A stretch of 64,000 nucleotides of DNA from Strigamia acuminata (taxonomy: Eukaryota; Arthropoda; Chilopoda; Geophilomorpha; Linotaeniidae), in the NCBI GenBank assembly GCA_949358305.1, contig OX442319.1, positions 60,001-124,000 of the forward strand, in the 5' to 3' direction. The position numbers were made by a program, and so were the translations under genes. Below are positions 11,724-21,238 of the stretch, one piece after another (position 1 is the first letter of the stretch; every line of letters begins with the position of its first letter). Under the pieces are notes generated by a model. That model ran no database searches. It was given only the letters and a program-made list of their open reading frames with translations, and was not told where the DNA came from.

Positions 11724-12232
11724 CCACCACCCTGTCGGGTCCTGTCGGACTCGGCACGGGCGCGTTGCCGTCGTCCGGGAAGCGAGGCTGCAACCCTTCG
11801 TCGATGGACACGACCTGGAAACGAACGAACAAATAAAAAGAAAAAGATAAATAAAAATAAAAGGAAAAATAGAAATAAAAATAAAAATAAGTGGAAAAGT
11901 AAGATATAAAGTAACGCGTGAAACAAAACGAAACAAATCGAGGCGATTCTTTCACTCGGCGCTACCTTTGGTTCCTCGGTGGTCGACTCGGACGCCGCCG
12001 ACGTCGTCCGCTGCAGCCGCGGCATGTCGGGAACTACCGCCTCGTCGTCGATCGTGGCCTGTAAATAAGCGATCGAATTAATTAAATGAATGGATGAATA
12101 GATGGTTTACGGAACGACTCTTTCACTTACGGGTTTCGCCGCTACAGCCACGGCATCCGTTTCTTCGACCTCAACCTCCGTTCCGATGTTGAGCTCGGTC
12201 TCGTCGACTATTTTTTCTTCTTCTTTTTCCAT
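9143..12232 (-). pseudogene. 5' half of large C2H2-like finger gene, split by copia A1
   Basis: Proposed minus-strand coding exons are 12131-12232 (ATG 12230-12232, good Kozak context ACCAGATGG), 11966-12058, 11728-11814, 11528-11641, 11195-11257, 10932-11111, 10730-10854, 9962-10667 and 9143-9542. All have GT/AG borders and compatible phases (phase 0 except the phase-2 GTAAGT donor at 10729). They encode an acidic N terminus, several short Ser/Pro-rich segments, a long Lys/Glu coiled-coil-like block with repeated AMAEKKKK(E)n units (9962-10500) and a Pro-rich segment with an eight-proline run (9143-9542). The last exon is cut after codon CTA by copia A1 and resumes in frame at 2464. With the 3' half the gene would span about 1,060 codons. 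I do not recognise it. Composition suggests a nuclear protein. Confidence 0.6.
9560..9775. repeat. Tetranucleotide microsatellites (AAAT)n and (AAAC)n
   Basis: Consecutive AAAT and AAAC repeats, then AAAGT-like repeats, lie in the intron between exons 9962-10667 and 9143-9542. Open frames across them are low-complexity artefacts. Confidence 0.93.
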
Positions 12233-12738
12233 CTGGTGTCTACGCGGGAGAAGAAAAATTAAATAAATAAATAATTAAATAAATAAAACAAACGAACAAC
12301 GTGAAAATGTGAAAATAAATTGAGTGAGAAGCGACGATAAACCGGGAACGAGGGATCGAAGATGGGGCGACAGAACACGTCGCGCGAAATCCGCGAGCGG
12401 GACACCGAGCCCGCTACCCCGGCCGTTTGCGTCTCGTTATTTTATTTCATTTTATTTTTATTTATTTTTATTAATTAATTAATTAATTAATTAATTAATT
12501 AATTAATTAATTGATCAGTTAGTTAATTAAAACTAATTAAAAAGAAAAAAAAGTTGAAATGAAGCTGTTCCCGCGATCAAGTTTTCTCGCCGCCATGCGC
12601 GACGCGACCGAAACGCGACCAAACGAATTTGCACGCCGTATTGGCGTACGCTGTTCCGCGTGTACGGGTGCATGCGTGTGGTCGCGATCGTGGTTAATAG
12701 ACCAATTTGTTTACTCACTCGACAATCGACAGGCAATT
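12233..12738. other. Proximal upstream region of host gene
   Basis: About 500 bases between the start codon of the large finger gene and the A2 copia insertion. It contains AT-rich tracts (AATT repeats near 12470-12515) and a GC-richer block at 12550-12700. The 5' UTR and promoter probably lie here, but no element can be pointed to. The original upstream sequence continues after the insertion at 28065. Confidence 0.4.
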
Positions 12739-12743
12739 GATAA

Positions 12744-13214
12744 TGTAGCAGAGGAGTGCGCTCACAGTATAAAATACTGTGTGTGGAAGCGAGTTTAAAT
12801 GCCGAAACACGGCTAACATGAGCGCAATGACGTGCGCGCACCTCCAGCGCTTGGAAATGGTGGAAAATGAAGTCACTGCACTCTAAAGTGCTCATGAGTG
12901 ACAAACACAATGTAAAAATAAACTAAATGTTTAATAAAAACGAAAATGCTTACATAATGTGGTCCATTTAGTTGGAGAAAATACATGAGTGCTTGCTGGC
13001 ATGCAAGCGGCCATTGTGATTGAGAGAAAACATACAATTGACACCATCTGGTGTTGGAAAAAGTAAACTAATACTAACATGATGCAGGCAGCATTATGCC
13101 CAACGTTAAATAATGAAATAAATCCTAATAAATACACTAGGCTGCATAATGCAGTAATACATTAAGAAATGCGCAAAACAAGTACGGAGGACTGTTTGGC
13201 ATCGATAAACAACA
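12744..13214 (-). repeat. Copia A2 3' LTR
   Basis: A 471-bp LTR with TG...CA ends. The polypurine tract GAAGGGGGAAAT (element sense) adjoins it at about 13215-13226. Confidence 0.95.
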
Positions 13215-13421
13215 ATTTCCCCCTTCGATGGCAAATAGCCGCAAAAATAAAGAATAAGTTAAGGGAAAAACTTTAAATGTAACTTTACATAGAATAATAA
13301 TAATGGAAATAATAATTCGGAACATCGAGCCGGGTACTGTTAAATTAATCACTACGGAAGCCCGAAAATTCCCACTGGAACTCGATGATCCTCACATTCG
13401 GGTAAAACTAAAATAAGAATG

Positions 13422-14573
13422 TCACGATAGGTTGAAATTGAAAATCCGGGAAATCAGGAGACGCAGTTGAGATGATCCCAACCATTTGGTAAAAATGTCT
13501 GCCACGTTCATTGATCCGGGGACTTTGCGCAATTGGAATGCACCTGCTGTGTACCATTCCCGAATCCAATGAAATTTCACTCGGATATGTTTCGTTTTAC
13601 TGTTCTCCACGTCATTTGATGTGAATTGGATGGAAGAAAGCGCATCGGAGAACACTAAAGGTGGTGAATATCTATTCAGCATTGGTACGGAACTGTAGAC
13701 GTAATCCAGCCAATAAAGCTCACGGACGCACTCAACGAGGGCGACAAACTCCGCCTCCATCGTTGAGCACGCCACGCTGGTCTGTTTTCTACAACTCCAT
13801 CCGATGGGGACGTTTCCAATAAAAGCTATATACCCGCCAAAACTCAAAGAAGTGCTGACTTCGGTGGCCCAGGACGCGTCAGTATATCCCCATAGTTGTC
13901 CATTGGAACAATTTGACAGTTCAATTGCATAATCCAAAGTATTGCCTACATAGCGCACAACCTGCATGAGCGCCTTGATGTGAGTGTGGTTGTAGCAATT
14001 GTTGAATTGTGACAACATTATCACTGAGAATAATATATCAGGTCGTGTCCTCGATGCGAGGAAGAGAAGAGAGCCAATTAACGAACGATAAGGAAATTCT
14101 GGCAAGTCCTCTTTCGACCCTTTAACGAGCGTCGTTCCAGGTGTTACTGGGACCTTGATGAGTTTATCGGCGATAATTTCAAATTTCTTGAAAATCTTCT
14201 GTATGTATGCACGTTGGATGATGAAGATTCCTTTGGGAGTACGGATGAACTCTACACCTAAGAGTTTCGTAATTGGTCCTAAATTCACGACATCGAATTT
14301 GGTGCTGATGAGCGCAATTAATTGTGTAAGGACGTTATCCGTCGCGTAAAATAGAACTATATCATCAACGTATATTAGCATCACGGCGGAAGTTCCGTAT
14401 ATGTATACACAGTTGCATCCTGGTAATCTGCGAAATCCTAAATCGCGCAATGTTTGATCTAATTTCTCAAACCATTGGCGCCCGGACTGGTGGAGACCAT
14501 AGAGCGACTTTATCAGGAGCCATACATGATTTGGATTTGAACATGTTGCGCCAGCTGGAATGCGCATATATAC
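13422..14573 (-). CDS. Copia A2 gag-pol, 3' part (RT end and RNase H)
   Basis: This is the C-terminal 380 or so codons of the A2 polyprotein, separated from the rest by the gypsy insertion. It starts in the middle of the reverse transcriptase (YMRIPAG), keeps YVDD near 14361-14372, and continues through the RNase H domain (YTDASWA, STMEAEF, FSDA) to the stop at 13422-13424. The frame resumes exactly at the ATAC target duplication when the gypsy is ignored. It contains no stops or frameshifts. It is a disrupted gene piece, not an independent gene. Confidence 0.93.
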   Translation of the reverse strand, partial: VYMRIPAGATCSNPNHVWLLIKSLYGLHQSGRQWFEKLDQTLRDLGFRRLPGCNCVYIYGTSAVMLIYVDDIVLFYATDNVLTQLIALISTKFDVVNLGPITKLLGVEFIRTPKGIFIIQRAYIQKIFKKFEIIADKLIKVPVTPGTTLVKGSKEDLPEFPYRSLIGSLLFLASRTRPDILFSVIMLSQFNNCYNHTHIKALMQVVRYVGNTLDYAIELSNCSNGQLWGYTDASWATEVSTSLSFGGYIAFIGNVPIGWSCRKQTSVACSTMEAEFVALVECVRELYWLDYVYSSVPMLNRYSPPLVFSDALSSIQFTSNDVENSKTKHIRVKFHWIREWYTAGAFQLRKVPGSMNVADIFTKWLGSSQLRLLISRIFNFNLS

Positions 14574-15141
14574 TGTCACGTGTACGAACCGTGTCGATTA
14601 ATGCGCGATTCGTAACACGTAATTTGATCCATTATTGGTTTAATGTTGCTAAATTTCGGCAACAGATGGCGTGGCGATTGGAAACCGTCATCGTCGTCTG
14701 TTAGACCGATCAATTCGATTAAGGGGAGAATAGGAGATTTCCTATGAACTGACCCACTCTAAGACAGCTCACTTAATCTTATGTTGCTTTTCAGAGAACA
14801 TCAATTTAACTTACTAGCCTAATGTCGCCCGATAAACAAAGGGTACGGCTGACGGCTATCTTCTGATATTATGATTTATGCAATTTATCACCCAGTTGTA
14901 AAGTGTTATTTAGTTGTACTGAATTAATATAATATAAATGCCATTTCATTCAAGGTTAATAGTGATGATTTATTCGAGTTGTAAAGCGCACAATTAATGA
15001 AGGTCGAACAGACTTGGTCTGTCCGATCTAATAAAGATCAGATTTGAATTTAAAATATAAAACACGCCTTTTTCATTCCCCTCACTCATTCAACAACAGT
15101 CACGTGGACCTCGGTCAGAAAGGCCCAGAATCCACGTAACA
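14574..15141 (+). repeat. Gypsy 5' LTR
   Basis: A 568-bp LTR with ends TGTCACGTG...ACGTAACA. AATAAAGATC near 15030 is a likely poly(A) signal marking R. Sequence is the same as the 3' LTR up to about 15064, then differs strongly until the final 18 bases or so. Confidence 0.95.
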
Positions 15142-15926
15142 AATGGTGGAGATGCGAGTCTTTCCCATACCGCATAAAAATTAGAATAAAATTTGAAAAT
15201 TAGTGGAAATTTTGAAATTAAGCTTAGTTTTGCTTGAGTTTACCTAGTGATTGGTTTTCAGGAAATTGGAAAATTAAAATTGGGAAATTAAAGCAATTAG
15301 AATTGAAATTTGTGGAAAATTAGTTTAAAAATCATATAAAAGTTTGAAAAACTGTAACTTAATTTGCATACAGATGATTCATTGATAAGAGCGATAGAAA
15401 TGAAAGAGGTGATTCATTGCTAATAAAGATAATAGACTTAATTGAGTTTAAAATTGGTGAAATTAAGAGATAAAATATAACAAAATAACTTTGAATATTT
15501 AATTGAATGAAGTGATATTGAGTGATATTTATTGTGAAGTTTAATTGTAAATTGAATATGAATGGTGACGTTTATTATTATTGAATAAGGAATTTAGTGT
15601 TTTCCATTTTGATGAAAGTGTATAGTAATAAAATATATAGTTTGAATTTATTAATGAATTTTTGAATTTCAGGATATTTTTGTAATTATTTACTAATAAA
15701 AGGTTTTCTTAAATATTTATTACTAATAGATTTAATAAAGTTTTGAAATATGACCGTGAAAAATTTAATTGTTGTGAAAATTTTGAAATTTGATTATGAA
15801 GATTGAATTGTTTGAATTGTTTAATCATTGACTTGTTTTCAGAGAGTTAAAAGTGTTATAGTGTTATTTACAATTGAATAAACTGATTCTAAGTGCTTCA
15901 AAGGATTGTGTCTTCAGTTTAATTAA
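15142..15926 (+). other. Gypsy leader with tRNA-Ala-like primer binding site
   Basis: Starting at 15144, TGGTGGAGATGC matches the complement of a typical animal tRNA-Ala 3' end (12 bases), two bases after the LTR. The remainder is AT-rich with no gene. A good splice-acceptor-like site, TGTGTCTTCAG, ends at 15917, just before the gag frame opens. Confidence 0.65.
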
Positions 15927-17438
15927 TTAATCATTGCGGAATCCAAACGTTATAAACTGCCAGAGTTTGTAGCAGATTATCTGTTTTCCAAAAAGGAACC
16001 AGGAGAACCTGATACACCCAAAGAGTTACTGGATGATAAAGTAACTGGTCGGAAGTATAGATCAAAATCCAAAGGTGAACAAAAAACACAAAAAAGGGAA
16101 GATCTGGAAACTCCCGAGCAGCGTAATAAAAGATTAATAGATCCAGAGGTGTATAATTGGTTATTGCCTAAGAAACAATCAGAATTAGGCGATCTTTTGG
16201 AAAGGGTACAGGTAAATTTGGACGACGTATTTGAGGACGCAGCCAAAGATATTGAAGAGCACGAGGAACCAATTCAACCAAAAGTGGAAATAAAAATTGA
16301 ACAATCTTCTACTAAAATGGCTAACGCTTCGCCATCATCAGAACTGGTAGCAATACAGACAGTGTTACAAAACTTAGTGGTCAATAGAAGAAATCCAGTT
16401 GATTTTGATCCGGCTACAGGAAATATTGACACGTGGTTGATTGGATATGAAGATACGATCGCCGATGATATTGAGCGTATTAAGCATCTGTCAATTGTGC
16501 TGAAATCTTCCGCATCATCATGGTATTTAGATCAACTTCCACTGTATCCGACTAGAACATGGACACAATGGAAAGATGCGTTGAAGACGAAATTTAGACG
16601 ACAAATAACAACGATTTTGTCGAAATTACAAGCAATGCAGCACAAGGATGGAACGGCTTTGGCACACATGCAGAAGATATTAAAAGAATGTTCTTTTGCA
16701 AGACCATCATTTACCGAAGAGCAAAAGATATTTCATGTGTTTCAGACACTTAAAAAGGCGACTAGAGATAAATTAGTAGTCAACTTTCCAAAGACGTTGG
16801 ATCAACTAACATCTCAACTTGGGTTATTGGAAGCTCATGCATTCAATGAGGACCCTGCAGAAGTTTTACTAACCCTACTGCAAAAAGCTGTTGATACACC
16901 TAGCAAGGTGACACCAAGTTGCTTGGTAGAACCGAGCGACGTCAATAAAACAAAAGACGAGTTGTTAGCAGAGGTCAAAGTGCTAAGACAACAGCAGCAG
17001 TTTGGGGATGTTCAATATGCAGAGGTTACTCCAGTCTTCTACCAAAACCAATGGTATACGCCACATCCAAACCAGGCGCAGTTCTACAATAGAGGTAACT
17101 TTAGAGGACGACCTGGACAACAACGAGGATGGTGGAATAATAACAATAATTGGAACCAAGGTAGAGGATGGAACAATAGAGGTCAAAATAGAGGTAATTG
17201 GAATGATCAGTGGAATAATTCAAGTCAAGGATTCCAACAACAATACCCACAACAGCAATGGAATCCGCCACAACAGCAAAGGAACCCACCACAAGGTCAA
17301 AGACAACAGGGGAATCCAAATAACCAAGGTCATCCTAAAAATCCAAATTATAAAGGTAAAAATTTTATTGAAAATTACCAAGGCCGAGGAAATCGAGGAG
17401 CCCCACGTGGTGGACCACCTAATGCATCGGGAAACTAG
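15927..17438 (+). CDS. gag: Gypsy Gag (capsid and nucleocapsid)
   Basis: Structural protein of the gypsy. The frame is open from 15927 to the TAG at 17436-17438, but its first ATG is at 16317 (AAAATGGCT). The preceding 390 bases, without any ATG, read as a plausible charged protein, so an upstream exon or a non-AUG start is likely. From 16317 the product is about 373 residues. A capsid-like helical core (YLDQLPLYPTRTWTQWKDAL, FRRQITTILSKLQAM) precedes a C-terminal nucleocapsid tail rich in Arg-Gly, Asn, Gln and Trp (about 17080-17435). There is no CCHC zinc knuckle. The RG-rich tail probably binds RNA in its place. The terminal codons overlap a slippery heptamer leading to pol. Confidence 0.88.
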   Translation, partial: LIIAESKRYKLPEFVADYLFSKKEPGEPDTPKELLDDKVTGRKYRSKSKGEQKTQKREDLETPEQRNKRLIDPEVYNWLLPKKQSELGDLLERVQVNLDDVFEDAAKDIEEHEEPIQPKVEIKIEQSSTKMANASPSSELVAIQTVLQNLVVNRRNPVDFDPATGNIDTWLIGYEDTIADDIERIKHLSIVLKSSASSWYLDQLPLYPTRTWTQWKDALKTKFRRQITTILSKLQAMQHKDGTALAHMQKILKECSFARPSFTEEQKIFHVFQTLKKATRDKLVVNFPKTLDQLTSQLGLLEAHAFNEDPAEVLLTLLQKAVDTPSKVTPSCLVEPSDVNKTKDELLAEVKVLRQQQQFGDVQYAEVTPVFYQNQWYTPHPNQAQFYNRGNFRGRPGQQRGWWNNNNNWNQGRGWNNRGQNRGNWNDQWNNSSQGFQQQYPQQQWNPPQQQRNPPQGQRQQGNPNNQGHPKNPNYKGKNFIENYQGRGNRGAPRGGPPNASGN

Positions 17439-20400
17439 AATGGCCACAAAGACGAAATAACAAAAAGAAGAGAAGAAGAAAAAGGAAGTTAGAAATTATT
17501 GAGTTGAACGCCACAGATGAACTTTTGCAAATTCCAGTAGTGGTGAATGGTATGGAGATAACAGGTGTCTTGGATTCTGGAGGTTATCGTAATATTATTA
17601 ATGAAGATTTGGTAAGAACATTGCAGCTCAAATATCAACCATGTCCATACATTCGACTTAGAGTTGTAGATGGTTCAATAATAATCCCAGAAGGAAAAAC
17701 CAAGATCACTATTGACGTTGGACAACAGCAACACACCATTGAAGTGCTGATCGTCAACGGATTTGGCCACCATTTACTGCTTGGACATAGCTTTCTGACA
17801 TCTGCGAGGTGTAAACTTGATTATGACCACCAGAAGATCTTTGTAGGCCCAAAAGATGAACAACAAGAAGTTTTCCCAATGTCAAAAAATCATACCGATC
17901 AAAATTACATAGCTCGAGTTTTGAAACCTATTACTATACCAGCTTTACATGAATGTGTAGTACCAATAAAAATTGCAAAGAAAGTAGACGATGAATTATT
18001 TATTGAACCACTTAGTGGAGTAGTAGATCGATTTGGAGTGATTTGCTGTAAAACATTGACCAAATTCAGAAAAGGGGAAGGAGTTCTGCGAGTTGCAAAT
18101 CCGACTAAAAAGACAATCTATTTGGGACGTAATTCAGCAATTGCAAAAGCTTTTTATGTAATTGAGTCTGGCGTGCTTGATGAAAAAAGAGATGATCATT
18201 TTGACTTTAGCACGTCTATGGCAAATGACAATATGACGCCATCACAACAAGAGCTGATGCTACAATTGTTGAAGAAAAATTCAGATAGATTTGCGAAGAC
18301 TGATAATGATTTAGGCAGAGCTCACACGATTAGGCATCGAATTGATACTGGAGATTCTCCTCCAATCCATTTACAACCTTATAGACGATCAATTAAGGAA
18401 AAAGAAATCGAGGATGCTGAAACAAAGAAGTTACTTGAGCAAGGAGTCATTAGAGAATCCGAGAGCCCATGGAGTGCACCAGTACTACTCATCAAGAAGA
18501 GAGACGGCAAATGGAGATTTTGTGTAGATTGGAGACGTTTGAATGCAGTGACAAAGAAAATGGTGTATCCCTTACCACGTATAGATGACACCCTAGATCA
18601 GCTAGCGGGTGCAAAGTATTTTTCAATGATGGATCTCATTCAGGGATATCACCAAGTTGAAATAGATGAACAAGATCGTGAGAAAACAGCGTTCACTACT
18701 TCAAGCGGACACTATGAGTTTAATGTCCTTGGAATGGGATTATGTAACAGTCCAGCAGCCTTTCAAAAATTGATGAATAAGGTACTTGGTAACCTCCTGG
18801 GAAAAGTATGCATAGCATATCTTGACGATTTGATAGTGTTCTCAAAGACGTTCGACCAGCACCTCGTCGATTTGGAGGCAGTTTTCGAAAAGCTGAGAGC
18901 AGCGAATTTAAAAGTCAAACTGAGTAAATGTACGTTTGCGACACACACCATACGATACCTCGGACATGTGGTTGATGCTGAAGGTATTTCACCGGATCCC
19001 AGGAACCTGGATTCTGTGGCCAAGTTTCCAATTCCTGTGAACGTTAAACAACTACGTGGTTTTCTTGGATTATGCTCGTATTACCGGAAATTTATTAAAG
19101 GTTTTGCGGACATTTCCAAACCTCTGGTGAATTTAACCAAAAAGGATGAAAAGTTTGATTGGGGACCTCCCCATGAGAAAGCATTCCACACGCTTCGAAC
19201 AGCATTAATAACAGTGCCGGTGTTAGCGCATCCAGATTTTACTCAGCCTTTCATGATTTCATGCGATGCAAGTGCCTATGGATTAGGAGCTATTTTGAAG
19301 CAAAAAGTCAACAATCAAGAGCGTGCCATCGCTTATGCAAGTCGTATGATGAGCACAGCAGAAATGAATTACACTGCAACTGAAAGGGAAATGTTAGCAA
19401 TCATTTTTGCGATTGAAAAGTTTAGACCGTACTTATATGGACAGAAATTCCAAATTATTACCGACCATTCTGCCCTCCAATGGCTGAAAGGAGTCCGAAA
19501 TCCAAATGGACGGCTGGCCAGGTGGGCGCTGCAACTAGCTGAGTATGATTTTGATATATTTCATAAAAGTGGCAAGAAGCACACAGATGCTGATGCCCTG
19601 AGTAGGATCCAGGAAGAGTTAAGTGAAGAAGAAATCAAAAAATTGCCTTCGCTTCTCTTAGAAAATTTGGACCTCCCTGCTGAGCAGAGGAAGGATCCTA
19701 AACTTCTGGACCTCATAACAGCGCTAGAAAACCAAGAGCAACTTCCAAGAAAAAGAAGACGACCTCTAAAGCAGTTCGTTCTTCAAAACAAAATGTTGTT
19801 CAGGAAGAAAAAACTAAATAGTTCCCTGAACATGGAAGATTTGTTACTAGTAGTTCCAAAACAACTTCAAACAGATGTATTATATGAAATGCATGATGGA
19901 TTACTAGGAGCTCATTTAGGATTGGCAAAAACATGGAAACGAATAAGAACACGATTCTTTTGGACAAGAATTTATAGGGACGTTAGAAATTACGTCTTGT
20001 CCTGCCAAAGTTGCGCGAAAGCAAAAACGATGACTACACCAGCGAAGGGACTAATGCAGCCATGGTCAACAGTTTCAAAGCCTTTTGAGCGAATTGGAAT
20101 AGATACGCTTGGACCATTTCCATTATCACGTCTTGGAAATAAATATGTTTTTGTTGTGACTGATTATCTTTCGAGAAATGCAATAGCCAGACCAGCAGCA
20201 GTAGCTACAGCTTTAGAAGCAGCGAGAACGTTGTTATATGAAGTAATTCTGAAAGAAGGCAGTCCAAGAGAGATTTTAAGTGACCGTGGAACAGAATACA
20301 GGAATAAAATGGTTGAGGAAGTCTCAAATATGTTTAAAAGTTTGCATAAAACTACGTCAGGATACCATCCAAGAACAAACGGATTAACTGAGAGATTTAA

Positions 20401-21238
20401 TGCGACATTCGCAAAAATGTTGCAAAGTTACGTTAATGAAGAACATACTGACTGGGACGAATTTCTTCCATTTCTCCTGTTTTCATATAACACGGCCGTT
20501 CATGAAACAACAGGTTATACACCACATTATCTTTTACGAGGATATGATGTGGATTTGACAGTAGATGTAAATTTGGATTTGCCACAGAAAGAGTTTACTT
20601 TAAGAACAGCGAAATTCATTCGAGCAGCCAGGAAAATTGCAAATGAGAGGCTTGAAAAACAATCAGCAAAAAGCAAGAAAAGGTTTGATGAAGATAGAGT
20701 CAACAAGGAGTTTGAACCAGGTGAATTGGTATATCTGAAAACCATTAACAGAAAAGTTGGCCTGTCAGAGAAGCTTTTACCGCAATTTTCCGGCCCATAT
20801 GAAATTGTGCGAAGAACAGCACCGAATGATTATGAAATAATCAATTCAACAAGAAAGAAAAGTGATATAGTGAATGTAGAAAGACTGAAACCGTATAAAG
20901 AACGAGTTGAACCAGAAATAGACGAAGTTTTGAAAGAATTACCAGAAAAGAAAGTGAAATTTGCTGATAAAGTGAAGAAAATCAGTAAAAAAGGACAAAG
21001 TGTAGAAGAAAACATTAAAAAACCAGTCGAAATGACGAAAATCAAACCGAGAGAACGTTATATAGACGATACAGAACAAATCTCATTAAAATCGCTATTT
21101 GAACCACAGCCTTTGATAGGAACTAATGAAAATCAACTTAAAAATCCGCCACAGGATGGCGTAAATACACAAAAAGATGATTTCCGGTCGCGCAGACTCA
21201 GACCGCAGAAACGAAAAGACTATCGTCATTGCTATTGA
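17423..21238 (+). CDS. pol: Gypsy Pol (protease, RT, RNase H, integrase)
   Basis: Enzymatic polyprotein made as a -1 frameshift product of gag. The frame has no ATG near its start. Counting residues from codon 17504: aspartic protease motif VLDSGG near 23-27; reverse transcriptase around 290-490 with YLDD at 439-442; RNase H with SCDASAYG and a TEREML glutamate; integrase zinc motif with H, H and CQSC; integrase catalytic D867, D927 and E963, a D-x59-D-x35-E spacing; then a GPY/F-type module (FSGPYEIV) near 1095. The C terminus is Lys-rich. Domain order and lack of env fit a non-infectious Ty3/gypsy element. No internal stop or frameshift is present. Codon use is AT-rich compared with the neighbouring host exons. 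Confidence 0.95.
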   Translation, partial: CIGKLEWPQRRNNKKKRRRKRKLEIIELNATDELLQIPVVVNGMEITGVLDSGGYRNIINEDLVRTLQLKYQPCPYIRLRVVDGSIIIPEGKTKITIDVGQQQHTIEVLIVNGFGHHLLLGHSFLTSARCKLDYDHQKIFVGPKDEQQEVFPMSKNHTDQNYIARVLKPITIPALHECVVPIKIAKKVDDELFIEPLSGVVDRFGVICCKTLTKFRKGEGVLRVANPTKKTIYLGRNSAIAKAFYVIESGVLDEKRDDHFDFSTSMANDNMTPSQQELMLQLLKKNSDRFAKTDNDLGRAHTIRHRIDTGDSPPIHLQPYRRSIKEKEIEDAETKKLLEQGVIRESESPWSAPVLLIKKRDGKWRFCVDWRRLNAVTKKMVYPLPRIDDTLDQLAGAKYFSMMDLIQGYHQVEIDEQDREKTAFTTSSGHYEFNVLGMGLCNSPAAFQKLMNKVLGNLLGKVCIAYLDDLIVFSKTFDQHLVDLEAVFEKLRAANLKVKLSKCTFATHTIRYLGHVVDAEGISPDPRNLDSVAKFPIPVNVKQLRGFLGLCSYYRKFIKGFADISKPLVNLTKKDEKFDWGPPHEKAFHTLRTALITVPVLAHPDFTQPFMISCDASAYGLGAILKQKVNNQERAIAYASRMMSTAEMNYTATEREMLAIIFAIEKFRPYLYGQKFQIITDHSALQWLKGVRNPNGRLARWALQLAEYDFDIFHKSGKKHTDADALSRIQEELSEEEIKKLPSLLLENLDLPAEQRKDPKLLDLITALENQEQLPRKRRRPLKQFVLQNKMLFRKKKLNSSLNMEDLLLVVPKQLQTDVLYEMHDGLLGAHLGLAKTWKRIRTRFFWTRIYRDVRNYVLSCQSCAKAKTMTTPAKGLMQPWSTVSKPFERIGIDTLGPFPLSRLGNKYVFVVTDYLSRNAIARPAAVATALEAARTLLYEVILKEGSPREILSDRGTEYRNKMVEEVSNMFKSLHKTTSGYHPRTNGLTERFNATFAKMLQSYVNEEHTDWDEFLPFLLFSYNTAVHETTGYTPHYLLRGYDVDLTVDVNLDLPQKEFTLRTAKFIRAARKIANERLEKQSAKSKKRFDEDRVNKEFEPGELVYLKTINRKVGLSEKLLPQFSGPYEIVRRTAPNDYEIINSTRKKSDIVNVERLKPYKERVEPEIDEVLKELPEKKVKFADKVKKISKKGQSVEENIKKPVEMTKIKPRERYIDDTEQISLKSLFEPQPLIGTNENQLKNPPQDGVNTQKDDFRSRRLRPQKRKDYRHCY
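17429..17435 (+). promoter_or_regulatory. -1 ribosomal frameshift site GGGAAAC
   Basis: In the gag frame the bases read G GGA AAC followed directly by the TAG stop, the X-XXY-YYZ pattern of -1 programmed frameshifting. The -1 frame is open from 17423 through all of pol, so slippage here would give a Gag-Pol fusion. No strong downstream stem is obvious by eye. Confidence 0.75.
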
